A DNA stretch of 64,000 nt from Planctomycetota bacterium (lineage in GTDB: Bacteria > Planctomycetota > UBA1135 > UBA2386): contig JAEUHR010000043.1 of the NCBI GenBank assembly GCA_016794425.1, positions 1-64,000 on the forward strand, written 5' to 3'. Under the pieces are notes generated by a model, which had not been told where the DNA came from, made no database searches, and was given only the letters and a program-made list of their open reading frames with translations. Below are positions 34,275 through 42,880 of the stretch, piece after piece; the stretch's first letter is position 1; every line of letters begins with the position of its first letter. The position numbers and the translations under genes were made by a program.

Positions 34275-35197
34275 CCGCCACGCACCTCGCGCACCATTTC
34301 CAGGAAGTCGTCGACGGACTCATCTTCCGGCCAGTCGCCGGCGAGGGAGTCGAGGTTCGTTACCGGTCCTACTCCCTGCCTGCGGGCCAGCTCGTCGACG
34401 CTCAGGTTCTCCCAGAAGCCACCGAATCGCGAATCGGGCTCCCCGACGCTGCCCTGTGCTGGTGCGACGTTGGTAACCGTGGCTCGAATTGCACGACCGC
34501 TCAGGCGCTCGATGCGGCCGGTCACGCGAACACGCTGCCGACGCAGTTCCGTGACGCGCTCGTCCAGTCCCTCCGGCAGGACAAGGGGTACACGGTTGCC
34601 GTCAGCCTCGTCCAGTTGCGCAGTTCGCTGCTTCCAGTCGCACTCCCAAAGCACGCCTTCGATCGCCCCTTCGGCAACCTGCGGTTGACCAACTGTGGTG
34701 CCGCGCAGGTTCTGGCGAAAGCTCTTCGTGAGGCGCGCAGATCGCTTCCTCGCGCCATCGAGCAGAGTGATGTTGATCGCATCGACCCCTTCGCCCAAGG
34801 GCTTGGCGAGAGTATCCCAGCCGTCGACAACGCCGGCCTGAAGGCCCGCATCCCAGCCGGCGGCTCCCGACTCCGCCCGCTGCATGGCGTCGAGCATCTC
34901 CTCGGCAACCCGAACGCCGGGATCGCCCTGCAGGGTGTCGCGATCGCGCTGGCCCGCATACTCGAACGTGAGCACAGCACTGCCCTTGGCGAAGGCAGTG
35001 AGGTCGAGCGCGCAGGTCTGCTCGACGCCCGTGGGGAACCGACCACCGCCTCGGCGGTGCGAAGCGAGCATCCGGCGTAGCGACGTCTGCAACTCCTTGG
35101 CGACGGCGGTCAATGTGTCCACGCTGATCCGGCCGGGAACAGCAGGCCCTTCCAGGCGCATCTCGATCTTGGGTGGTTCGGTTGTCGGCTTGGTCAC
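34271..35197 (-). CDS. Large antitoxin-like partner of the PIN toxin
   Basis: The last 50 residues of this 308-aa protein (ENLSVDELARRQGVGPVTNL, then WPEDESVDDFLEMVREVR) are what is normally seen at the C-terminus of VapB-type partners placed directly before PIN genes, so this gene most likely neutralises the toxin. The first 250 residues form one or two extra domains that I do not recognise, with ISVDTLTAVAKELQTSLRRM at about 25-44 and a beta-rich part with RVRVTGRIERLSGRAIRATV (about 223-242). Typical VapB proteins are only 70-90 aa. A strong ribosome site precedes the GTG start. Codon use is less GC3-biased than the host, suggesting transfer. Confidence 0.75.
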   Translation of the reverse strand: MTKPTTEPPKIEMRLEGPAVPGRISVDTLTAVAKELQTSLRRMLASHRRGGGRFPTGVEQTCALDLTAFAKGSAVLTFEYAGQRDRDTLQGDPGVRVAEEMLDAMQRAESGAAGWDAGLQAGVVDGWDTLAKPLGEGVDAINITLLDGARKRSARLTKSFRQNLRGTTVGQPQVAEGAIEGVLWECDWKQRTAQLDEADGNRVPLVLPEGLDERVTELRRQRVRVTGRIERLSGRAIRATVTNVAPAQGSVGEPDSRFGGFWENLSVDELARRQGVGPVTNLDSLAGDWPEDESVDDFLEMVREVRGG

Positions 35198-35200
35198 GGA

Positions 35201-35208
35201 TCACCTCC
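35201..35208 (-). promoter_or_regulatory. Ribosome binding site of the antitoxin gene
   Basis: GGAGGTGA on the minus strand, 3 nt before GTG 35197. It is a near-perfect Shine-Dalgarno sequence, in contrast to most genes here, and supports both the GTG start and a foreign origin. Confidence 0.7.
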
Positions 35209-35468
35209 GGGCGGAAGGTCGGGTCGAAGCGGAACGGCGCATCGTAGCGGGAGGCTCCGCCGTCGGAGGCGGCGTGGCCCCCTGGTCCTGATCGACGAGC
35301 CGGCCATCGAATGCCAACTTGAGGATCGACTAGCGGAGTCGGGTTACACGGGCGAGTCCGAGCATCGCATCCTGCGGAATCTTGTCGATCAGCGACAACT
35401 GCCGGCGACCGTCGACTGTCTGGCGGGCTTGCTGCTCGGAGGTGGGGCCGGAGGGGGCATGCGCGAGT
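35209..35468. other. Intergenic region between toxin module and ssrA terminator
   Basis: About 260 nt with no gene of normal size. On the minus strand a frame ending at the TAG 35330-35332 encodes natural-looking residues (QLSLIDKIPQDAMLGLARV). Its only starts (GTG 35479 and 35509) lie inside the ssrA hairpin, so it looks like a gene remnant rather than a live gene. A TACGAT box (minus strand, 35246-35241) could serve the toxin operon. Confidence 0.35.
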
Positions 35469-35513
35469 CGGAGCGACACGCTACGCCGGTCCAAGGCGCA
35501 GCGTGCCACTCCG
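35469..35513 (-). terminator. Probable ssrA terminator hairpin
   Basis: Immediately downstream of the tmRNA 3' end, CGGAG pairs with CTCCG, CACGCT with AGCGTG, and GCGCC with GGCGT around a 7-nt loop. This gives 16 paired positions interrupted by one 3x3 internal loop. No U-tract follows. Confidence 0.6.
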
Positions 35514-35530
35514 GGGCGGTCGCTGACGAA

Positions 35531-35882
35531 TGGTGGAGGCGGCGGGAATTGAACCCGCGTCCCGAGATGCTCCGTCCTGAGCCTCTACGCGCGTAGTCCG
35601 TCGTTTGGTGTCGCCGCGGGAGCTCCGACGAACAGGATCACCCGCGGCCAGCTCGACTGTGTCTCGTCCGCGGTGGGCCGAGCAGCCACCGGCGGACCAG
35701 CCTGCTGTGTGTCGCCTCGGCCCCCCGCAGGCGAAGGGACCTCGGCGTCGTTGCCTAGTTCTTAGGCAGCGAGGGAGTAGTGCGTGTTGGCACTTGAGTT
35801 TTTCCGGTCGGATTTACGAGGTGCCCGGCCCTCGGCGCGCCACCCAGGTCGTGTCGGCATCCGGTCGAAACCGATCGCCCCC
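35531..35882 (-). ncRNA. ssrA: tmRNA (transfer-messenger RNA)
   Basis: 352 nt. The tRNA-like ends fit: 5' GGGGGCG pairs with CGCCTCC before A-CCA, and the T arm is GCGGG-TTCAATT-CCCGC. The 5' side begins with GGGGGCGATCGGTTTCGACC, the standard start of one-piece tmRNAs. The tag frame reads GCC AAC ACG CAC TAC TCC and so on, giving ANTHYSLAA before TAA, with a second stop TAG close behind. With the charged alanine the degradation tag is AANTHYSLAA, ending in the LAA recognised by ClpXP. Rescues stalled ribosomes together with SmpB. Confidence 0.97.
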
Positions 35883-35897
35883 GTCGTGGACGGCGCC

Positions 35898-35926
35898 GTT
35901 ATCGGCGAACGCGAGCGGCGCCGCAA
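35898..35926 (-). promoter_or_regulatory. Candidate promoter of ssrA
   Basis: On the minus strand TTGCGG (35926-35921), 17-bp spacer and GATAAC (35903-35898). The -10 box lies 15 nt before the mature 5' end, so a short leader would be removed by RNase P. Confidence 0.4.
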
Positions 35927-35971
35927 GTCCGGCCGGCGAAGTTGGCGCTACACTCGCCGCGCGATCCGCGC

Positions 35972-37696
35972 ATGGCGTTCCTCCGTGCATTGCTGCTGGT
36001 GACCCTCGGCGCGATGGTGCCGGCGGTGCGCGCGCAGTCGGCGCCGTCGGCCGACGAGGTGTCGCGCCTCGCCGCGCAGGCGCTGCGTGCCTGGGTCGAC
36101 GACTACGAACGCGGCCGCCTCGCGCCGCACGGCGTCCTGCGCAGTGGCGTGGGCCTGCAGCCGTCGTACGTCGCCTACGCGCGCCGCGGCGGCTTCGTCG
36201 AGGAGCGCGACCACGATCGGCTGAACCACCTGGACGTACTGCAGAAGGTGCTCGTGCACGCCGAGCACCATCCGTCCGCCGACGTCGCCGACGCGCTGCT
36301 GGCGCTGGCGGCGACCGGCCTCGAGGCGGCGTTCCTTGACCACGAAGCGCTGCAGCTGCGCGATCTCGGCTGGCACGCGCTGCTGCGCAGCGACCACCGC
36401 GGCGGCTGGTTCGTGATCCTGCGCGCGGCCGCCGGCGGCCGCGTGCCGCTGGTCGGCGACGACAGCGAGGATCCGGGCCGCGACGGCCTCGCGGTCGGAC
36501 CGGCGCGGCGCGTCGCGGCGCTGCGGCTGCTCGGCCAGCGCGCGCTGCCGGTGTTCCGCAGCACGATCGAGGCCGCGCTGACCGACCCGGACCCGCGCGT
36601 GCGGCTCGGTGCGGTCGAAGCGCTGGACCTGCAGCGCCGCAAGGAGTCGCTGCCGCGCGTGGTCCAGGTGCTCGAGAGCGAACGCCACCCCGTGGTCGCG
36701 CAGGCGCTGGTGCGGCTGCTGCTGGCGCTGCTGCGCGCCGAACCCGGGCCGGACGCGGACGTGCGCGCCGCGGCGCTGCAGGTGGCGCTGCGTCGCATCG
36801 GCCAGGCGGGCTGGCGCACCGACATGGAACTGCTCGACCTGGTCGAGGCGTTCCCGAGCAAGGCGGTGCTGCCGGCCGTGCTCGACGCGCTCGAACTGGC
36901 CGATCGGCCGCCCGACAAACTGGTCGCCGCCGTCAACGAGCAGGCCTCGCCGTTGCTGCGGCAGCGCGCCGCGGGCCTGCTGCGCGCGATGACCGGCGCG
37001 CTGCTGCCCGACGACGATCCCGCGGCGTGGCGCAGCTTCTGGCAGGCCGAGCGGGACCGCATCGTCGTGCCGGAGCGGCTCGTGCAGGATCGGCCGGAGG
37101 CGACGCGTGCGCAGTTCTTCGGCGTGCCGGTGACCGGCCGCCACATCGTGTTCGTGATCGACACCAGCGGCAGCATGGACGAGCTGGCGGCCGGCACCGA
37201 AGGCGAACGCGAACGGCGGCGCGGCGGCGAACGCACGCGGCTGCGCGCGGCGAAGGAGCAGCTCGCGGCGGCGGTGCAGGCGATGCCGGACGAGTCGACG
37301 TTCGAAGTGGTCACGTTCGCCGGCGAAGCGAAGCGCTGGACCGGCGCGGCGGTGCGGTCGGGTTCGCGCAGCTTGCGCTCACTGACCGAACTGACCAGCC
37401 GCTGGCGGGCCCACGGTGGCACCAACCTGTACGCGGCGCTGGCCGAGGCGCTCGGCTTCGAACGGCAGCGCTGGGCCGATCCCGGCACCGGCAAGGTCGA
37501 CGAGGTGTTCGTGCTCAGCGACGGCGAACCGACCGCCGGCCCGGTGCAGGACGGCGACGAACTGCTGCGGCTGTGCACCGAGGCGAACAAGTACGCGCGG
37601 ATCCGCATCCACGCGGTGTTCACCGGCTCGGGCCCCGGCGGCGAACTGCTGCGGCGGCTCGCCGAGCAGAACGGCGGCGTGTTCGTGCAGCGATAG
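35972..37696 (+). CDS. Secreted vWA-domain protein with HEAT-like repeats
   Basis: The 574-aa protein has a signal peptide (MAFLRALLLVTLGAMVPAVRAQ), helical HEAT-like repeats (about 180-350, for example PDPRVRLGAVEALDLQ and ESERHPVVAQALVRLLLAL) and a C-terminal von Willebrand A domain (about 390-574). The domain shows the metal-ion-dependent adhesion site in HIVFVIDTSGSMDEL, GGTNLYAALAEAL and EVFVLSDGEPTAG. Such proteins bind other proteins in the envelope, and repeats plus vWA are common in Planctomycetota. ATG 35972 is chosen because it starts the signal peptide; TACACT lies 17 nt upstream. Confidence 0.88.
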   Translation: MAFLRALLLVTLGAMVPAVRAQSAPSADEVSRLAAQALRAWVDDYERGRLAPHGVLRSGVGLQPSYVAYARRGGFVEERDHDRLNHLDVLQKVLVHAEHHPSADVADALLALAATGLEAAFLDHEALQLRDLGWHALLRSDHRGGWFVILRAAAGGRVPLVGDDSEDPGRDGLAVGPARRVAALRLLGQRALPVFRSTIEAALTDPDPRVRLGAVEALDLQRRKESLPRVVQVLESERHPVVAQALVRLLLALLRAEPGPDADVRAAALQVALRRIGQAGWRTDMELLDLVEAFPSKAVLPAVLDALELADRPPDKLVAAVNEQASPLLRQRAAGLLRAMTGALLPDDDPAAWRSFWQAERDRIVVPERLVQDRPEATRAQFFGVPVTGRHIVFVIDTSGSMDELAAGTEGERERRRGGERTRLRAAKEQLAAAVQAMPDESTFEVVTFAGEAKRWTGAAVRSGSRSLRSLTELTSRWRAHGGTNLYAALAEALGFERQRWADPGTGKVDEVFVLSDGEPTAGPVQDGDELLRLCTEANKYARIRIHAVFTGSGPGGELLRRLAEQNGGVFVQR

Positions 37697-37720
37697 CTTC
37701 CGCGGTCGCGGCGCGGCACG

Positions 37721-38938
37721 ATGCCGGCGATGCGCGGCGGTGCGTCGTCCGGTGGGCTGCGGCCCTGGCTCGGCCTCGCCGCGTTCTACACCGCGTCGTT
37801 CGCGGTGCTGGCGGTCTACATGCAGTTCTTCCCGGTCTGGCTGCGCCGCGAGCGCGGGCTGACCGAGGCGCAGATCGCGGTCGTGCTGTCGGCGCAGACG
37901 CTGGCGCGCACGTTCGCGGGGCCGCTGTGGTCGCACGGCGTCGACCGCAGCGGTCGCCCGCGCGCGTTCCTGCGCGGGCTCGCGCTGGCGAGCTGCGCCG
38001 CGTTCGCGGTGTTCGGCGCCGTCGACGAGCTGCTGCTGCTGTGGGCGGCCGCGTTCCTGTTCGGTGTCGTCTACTCGCCGATGCACCCGATCGTCGACGC
38101 GCTGGCGCTGCAGGAAGGTGCGCGCGGCGGCTTCGCGTTCGGCCGGGTGCGGCTGGTCGGGTCGCTGTCGTTCCTGGTCGTCGTGCTGGTGGTCGGCGCC
38201 TGGGTCGAACACCGGGGCGCCGGCATCGTGTTCGGCCTCCTGCTCGGCGGCCTCGCGGCGACCGTGGTCGCCGGCCTCGTGCTGCCGGCCGGCGGCCACG
38301 CGGCCGGGGCGCCGGCGGTGCCGACCCGGTGGTGGGACCTGCTGCGGTCGCCACCGTTCGTGTGGCTGCTGGTCGCGTCGTCGCTGATCCAGGGCAGCCA
38401 CGCGCTGTACTACAACCTGTCGACCGTGCACTGGACGCAGCACGGCCTCGGCGAGGGCGAAGCAGCGTGGTTGTGGGCCGAAGGCGTGCTGGCCGAGATC
38501 GTCGTGTTCTTCGTCGCGCGGTCGAGTTTCGACCGGCTGCGGCCGACCACCGTGATGATGCTCGGCGGCGCCGCGGCGGTGGTGCGCTGGACGGTGCTGG
38601 CCGAAGTCACGTCGTTCACGGGCCTGCTGCTGGCGAACTGGCTGCACGGCTTCACGTTCGGCGCCACCTACCTCGGCACGCTGCGCGCGCTCGACCGCCG
38701 GGTGCCGGCGCACCAGCGCGCGACCGCGCAGGGCCTGCTCGGCGCCGCGTCGTCGGGCATCGGCATGGTGCTGGCCGCGCTGGTCGGCGGCTTCGTCTAC
38801 GAGCGCTGGGCCGGCCGCGCCTTCTTGACGATGGCGGCCTTCGCCCTGGTCGGCATCGGGCTCTGCTGGCTCCTGCGCCAGAAGGCCGACAGGGCCCAGA
38901 CGCCGCTGGCCAACAGCACGACCGCGAAGCCCGCGTAG
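37721..38938 (+). CDS. Major facilitator superfamily transporter (MFS_1_like)
   Basis: The 405-aa protein has about 12 membrane helices. It resembles the LacY-related MFS_1_like group, with YMQFFPVWLRRERGLTEAQIA (in part) after helix 1, HGVDRSGRPRAFLRGLALAS as the cytoplasmic loop 2-3 motif, and FGRVRLVGSLSFLVVV. The substrate is unknown; relatives move sugars or aromatic acids. The last 142 nt are antisense to the end of the opposing membrane-protein gene. A second start at ATG 37730 is possible. It follows the vWA gene by 24 nt. Confidence 0.9.
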   Translation: MPAMRGGASSGGLRPWLGLAAFYTASFAVLAVYMQFFPVWLRRERGLTEAQIAVVLSAQTLARTFAGPLWSHGVDRSGRPRAFLRGLALASCAAFAVFGAVDELLLLWAAAFLFGVVYSPMHPIVDALALQEGARGGFAFGRVRLVGSLSFLVVVLVVGAWVEHRGAGIVFGLLLGGLAATVVAGLVLPAGGHAAGAPAVPTRWWDLLRSPPFVWLLVASSLIQGSHALYYNLSTVHWTQHGLGEGEAAWLWAEGVLAEIVVFFVARSSFDRLRPTTVMMLGGAAAVVRWTVLAEVTSFTGLLLANWLHGFTFGATYLGTLRALDRRVPAHQRATAQGLLGAASSGIGMVLAALVGGFVYERWAGRAFLTMAAFALVGIGLCWLLRQKADRAQTPLANSTTAKPA

Positions 38939-40185
38939 GGCCAGTTCGGCGCGTCGAGTCGGGCCGCGGCGGCGGCGTGCGCCCAGCGCGCGACTTCGCC
39001 GAGCGGCGCGGCGAAGGTCGGCGGTCCCGCGACCGGCAGCACCTGCAGCGCCGGCACCGCGATCACCAGCACGACCGCGACTGCCAGCAGGTTCTTGAAC
39101 TGCAGGATGCCCATGCGCCGCCACAGCGGCATCAGGAAACCGAGCAGCAGCAGCGTCGCGCCGAGCGGCCATTCGAGCGACGGCGCCGTCGACGCGAACG
39201 GGAGCAGCGGTGCCGTCAGCGCCGCGACCGCGAGCAGCCACGGCAGCGCCGTGCGGCGTCGCAGCGGCAGGTCGAGGAAGTCGTCGAGGCCGGCCGCGGC
39301 CAGCACCGCGATGCCGAGCAGCGTCAGCCACCACGCGGTCGCCGGCAGCTGCTGCACTTCGGGCCAGAACGAGAAGCCGAGCGCACCGGGCGGTGTCAGC
39401 ACGACCACGGCGGTCGGCAGTGCGCCGGCCAGCGCGACCGCGAACCACTGCGGCGTCGACGCGTGGCGCTGCCGCCGCAGCACGCCGAGCAGCGCGAAAA
39501 ACAGCAGGCCCGGTCCCGGCACGCGCAGCACCGACGTCAGGTCGAGGCCCTGGCTGCCGGCGTGGTGGCCGTGCAGCACGTCGAGTGGCCCGTAGACCGG
39601 CGGCGGCAGCCACGGCTGCAGCGGGTCCAGCACGGCCAGCGACGTCGCGCCGATCGCGGCCAGCAGCAGTGCCGCACCGACGCCGACGGCCGGCAGCGAC
39701 GCGTCGCCGCGGTCGCCGGCGGCGACCAGCCGCGCCAGCTGGCCCAGGCACAACAGCGTCGCCAGCACGCCGATCGTCGTCAGGCCGGCCGCGAACGGCG
39801 CCGCCAGCAGCATGCCGGTCCACGGCAGCCACGTGCGCCGCTGCGCCGGCTGGCCGCAGCGCGACACCGCTTCGAGCGCCAGCGGCGCCAGCGCGGCCGC
39901 GAACTGTTCGCGCGGCGCCTGCGACAGCGCCAAGAGCCACGGCGACATCGCGTAGCCGGCCGCGGTCAGGAACGCGACGTAGCGGCTGCGGCGCTGCGCG
40001 CGCAGCAGCCGGTAGCAGGTCGCGGCCGCCAGCGCCGGCATCGCGGCGTCGCTCGCGGCGCCGAGCAGGTCGGTGGCCTTGCCGTAGACCTGCAGGCTGC
40101 CGAGCAGCAGCACCACCAGCACGATCGCGCCGAGCACGAACACCGAGCCGATGCCTTCGCGGCGGCCGCTGCCGTAGAGGCTCAC
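38797..40185 (-). CDS. Multi-pass membrane protein of unknown function
   Basis: The 462-aa product has about ten hydrophobic segments, beginning SVFVLGAIVLVVLLLGSLQV and ending GFAVVLLASGVWALSAFW. A lysine/arginine-rich tail follows. I recognise no family; the layout recalls the membrane half of YfhO/GT-C proteins, like the two genes before it. In-frame codons upstream of GTG 40185 encode Arg/Pro-rich, unlikely sequence overlapping the end of the YfhO-like gene, so this GTG is preferred. The stop lies inside the convergent MFS gene. Confidence 0.7.
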   Translation of the reverse strand: MSLYGSGRREGIGSVFVLGAIVLVVLLLGSLQVYGKATDLLGAASDAAMPALAAATCYRLLRAQRRSRYVAFLTAAGYAMSPWLLALSQAPREQFAAALAPLALEAVSRCGQPAQRRTWLPWTGMLLAAPFAAGLTTIGVLATLLCLGQLARLVAAGDRGDASLPAVGVGAALLLAAIGATSLAVLDPLQPWLPPPVYGPLDVLHGHHAGSQGLDLTSVLRVPGPGLLFFALLGVLRRQRHASTPQWFAVALAGALPTAVVVLTPPGALGFSFWPEVQQLPATAWWLTLLGIAVLAAAGLDDFLDLPLRRRTALPWLLAVAALTAPLLPFASTAPSLEWPLGATLLLLGFLMPLWRRMGILQFKNLLAVAVVLVIAVPALQVLPVAGPPTFAAPLGEVARWAHAAAAARLDAPNWPYAGFAVVLLASGVWALSAFWRRSQQSPMPTRAKAAIVKKARPAQRS

Positions 40186-40264
40186 CGCGGACAGTCCCCG
40201 GCACTTGGCGAAGGCGCGTGCACGGGGCTGTTTCGTCGCTGGCAGCGCGGCTGCTTGAGCGCCG

Positions 40265-42880
40265 TCAGGCGTGCGCGGCGGGCGTTCCGGTCGCCGGTGC
40301 GGCACGCGCGCGGCGCCGGTGCCACAACGCGAGCGCGAGCAGTGTGGCCACGGCCAGCACTGCCGCCGCGAACCCGGCCGCGAGGCCCGGCGCGGCGTAC
40401 ACGAATCGGACACGGCAGGCTTCGCCGTGCAGCGGCACGACACGGAACGCGTGGTTCGCGCGCCGGATCGGGACCGGCGCGCCGTCGACGGTCGCGGTCC
40501 AGCCCGGCAGGAACGTGTCGGTCAGCACCAGCCATGGCGCCGCGCCGGCCGCGACTTCGAGTTCGACTTCGGTCGGCGTGTCGGTCCGGAACCGCACCGT
40601 GCGCGGCGGTGCGTCCGGGGCGGCGGCCGCGTCGGCCGGCGCGTCGGCGGCGGTGACCAGCGCGGCGGTGCGCGGTGCCAGCGCCGGATCGGCCAGCGCC
40701 GCGACCACGGCCTGGTCGTCGGCCAGCACGCGCAGTGCCGGCACCGTGAACGCGCGCGGCAACGCGTGCGGCCGTTCGTACACGAAGAACGCGCCGCGCG
40801 GCCCGGCGAACTCGGGCCCGACCGCGGGGCCCGCGTGCTCGAGCCGTTCGGTCGCCAGCACGTAGCGCACGCCAAGCAGGTCGAGCAGCGGATGCTCGAG
40901 CAGCGCGTCGGGCAGCGACAGCACCAGGTAGCCCTTCGCCGCCGCGCGCGGACCGAGTTCGGGGCCGAGCATCGCCGCGAGCGGCTGCGCCGAACGCCCG
41001 TCGTAGTGCGTGTAGAAGTGCAGGTCGCGCAGGCCCGCTGCCATCAGTTCGCCGGGCGGCAGCTGGGCCGGCAGCGTCGGCACGACGCTGGCGCGCGCGA
41101 TCGTGACGCCGCCGTCGGCGGCCGCGGCGGCCGCGCGTTCGCGCAGGAACGCGTGCACCGGCGTGTCGAGCGCGTGCGCGCGTGCGGCCCCGGCCGTCAG
41201 CGGGGCGCCGTGCAGCGCGAGCTGCAGCAGCGTCGCCGCGGCGCCGAGCCACAGCAGCCAGCGGCGCGTGCGCTCGCCGCGCGCGCGCGCGAGCGCCAGC
41301 AACAGCACGCCGGCGAGCAAGAGCCCGATCGCCGCGACCGTGCCGGTTGCCGCGGCGCGCGCGAACGACAGCGCGAAGCGGTCGAACGGCGGCGCCGGTA
41401 CGCCCTGGACGTGCTCGACGACGCCCTGCACCGAGACGCCGAAGTGCTCGGCGATGCGCTGCGGCGCCCAGGTGTTGTCGGCGGTGTGCCACGCGGCCGG
41501 CAGGCGGCAGGCCCACGCGCCGAGACCGCCGAGCAGCAGCGCGGCGATGCCGAGCGCCGCCGGCAGCCGCATGCCGTCGCGCTGCAGCCGTTCGACGCCG
41601 AGCGCCGCCAGCCAGGCCAGCAGCAGCGACGCCGGCGCCAGCCAGCGCATCGGCCAGACGTTCTCGAGCAGCGGCAGCTGCGACAGCAGCCGCACGCCGG
41701 GCAGCTGCAGCGCGAGCCCGAACGCGAGGCCGTAGGCGAGCAGCGCGAAGCCGCGCCGTCGACCGCGGCCGCCGATCGCGCCGGCGATCGCCAGCAGCAG
41801 CCCCAGCGTGCCGAGGAACACCGCGTACTCGGTGTAGTTGTAGTTCGGCAGCTGCGCCTTGCCGGCGGCGTCGGTGCGGCCGTTCAGCAAGAGCGCCAGC
41901 GCCGACTGCGCGTAGCCGAACTCGTGCGTCGCGGTCGGGTGCGCGATCAGGTCCGGCGCCAGGTAGCCGGTGAGCCCGTAGACCTCGAACGCGCTGCCGG
42001 CGAGGTCTTGGGCGGTCGGGTTCGGCGTGCGCGCGCTCAGCGGGAAGAACTGCAGCGACGGCAGCACCTGCGGCAGCGCCAGCAGGCCGCCGAGCACCAG
42101 TGCCGCGCCGAGCCGCAGCAGCAGCCGCAGCGCCGCGCGCGCCGACTGCTCGCGCCAGCGCTCCGCGGCCAGCCACAGCGTCCATGACAAGGCGAACGCG
42201 CTGGTGGTCGCCGCGAACGGCGGGAAGCCGCCGAGCCACGTCGCCGCGAACGCCGCGGCCGCCGCGGCCAGCGCCGCCGGCCGCAGTGTGTCGCCGCGCG
42301 CGAGCCGCAGCAGCGTCCACAACACGCCGGGCAGCCAGACGAAGCTCGCCAGCCGCATCCAGAAGTACGCGTTGGTCGCCATCGGCGCCGACAGCTCGAA
42401 CAGCGCGGCGCCGAACCAGGCCGCGAACCACGGCAGGCCGAGTTCGCGCAGCAGGCCGAGCGCCAACAGACCGCCGAGCGCGAGGCTCAGCCAGGCGAGC
42501 CAGCCGAGGCGCGCTTCCGGATCGGCCGCGAACAGCGCCAGCCAGTTGGGTGGGTAACACAGGCCGATCAGGCCGTGTGCGTGCAGCGGCGCGCCGCCGC
42601 GCGCGTGCGGGTTCCAGGTCGGCGCGCGGCCGGAGCGCAGCTCGTCGCGCGCCAGCACCAGTTCGGGCAGGAACCACACCGGCACCTCGGTGACGTCGTG
42701 GTTGGTGCCGCGCGCGGTGGCCTGCCAGGCGTCGTGCGACAGCTGCAGGCTGGCCGGCGGGAACTCGGCCAGGTCGTACGGCACGAACCGGCGCGGGCCC
42801 GCCACCGACGGCCACAGCCAGCACAGCGGCAGCAGGCACAACGTCGCGATCGCGAGCCAGCGCGCGGTGCGGTCGTTCAC
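40265..42880 (-). CDS. YfhO-like membrane protein (GT-C type), second copy
   Basis: The 871-aa protein has about 12 membrane helices (first at about 10-30), a first periplasmic loop with DLAEFPPASLQLSHD, and a helix-rich core with ENVWPMRWLAPASLLLAWLA. The long C-terminal periplasmic part contains LLDLLGVRYVLAT and WLVLTDTFLPGWTATVDGAP, which are YfhO family signatures. YfhO proteins are involved in lipoteichoic or glycolipid modification in Gram-positives, and the role here is unknown. The GTG start overlaps the preceding stop (GTGA), and it resembles the upstream gene strongly in layout. Confidence 0.88.
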   Translation of the reverse strand: MNDRTARWLAIATLCLLPLCWLWPSVAGPRRFVPYDLAEFPPASLQLSHDAWQATARGTNHDVTEVPVWFLPELVLARDELRSGRAPTWNPHARGGAPLHAHGLIGLCYPPNWLALFAADPEARLGWLAWLSLALGGLLALGLLRELGLPWFAAWFGAALFELSAPMATNAYFWMRLASFVWLPGVLWTLLRLARGDTLRPAALAAAAAAFAATWLGGFPPFAATTSAFALSWTLWLAAERWREQSARAALRLLLRLGAALVLGGLLALPQVLPSLQFFPLSARTPNPTAQDLAGSAFEVYGLTGYLAPDLIAHPTATHEFGYAQSALALLLNGRTDAAGKAQLPNYNYTEYAVFLGTLGLLLAIAGAIGGRGRRRGFALLAYGLAFGLALQLPGVRLLSQLPLLENVWPMRWLAPASLLLAWLAALGVERLQRDGMRLPAALGIAALLLGGLGAWACRLPAAWHTADNTWAPQRIAEHFGVSVQGVVEHVQGVPAPPFDRFALSFARAAATGTVAAIGLLLAGVLLLALARARGERTRRWLLWLGAAATLLQLALHGAPLTAGAARAHALDTPVHAFLRERAAAAAADGGVTIARASVVPTLPAQLPPGELMAAGLRDLHFYTHYDGRSAQPLAAMLGPELGPRAAAKGYLVLSLPDALLEHPLLDLLGVRYVLATERLEHAGPAVGPEFAGPRGAFFVYERPHALPRAFTVPALRVLADDQAVVAALADPALAPRTAALVTAADAPADAAAAPDAPPRTVRFRTDTPTEVELEVAAGAAPWLVLTDTFLPGWTATVDGAPVPIRRANHAFRVVPLHGEACRVRFVYAAPGLAAGFAAAVLAVATLLALALWHRRRARAAPATGTPAAHA

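Noticed and set aside
35469..35509. GTG starts for a 50-60-codon minus-strand gene next to ssrA
   Set aside because: Both starts lie in the stem of the probable ssrA terminator, so the frame is better read as a remnant.
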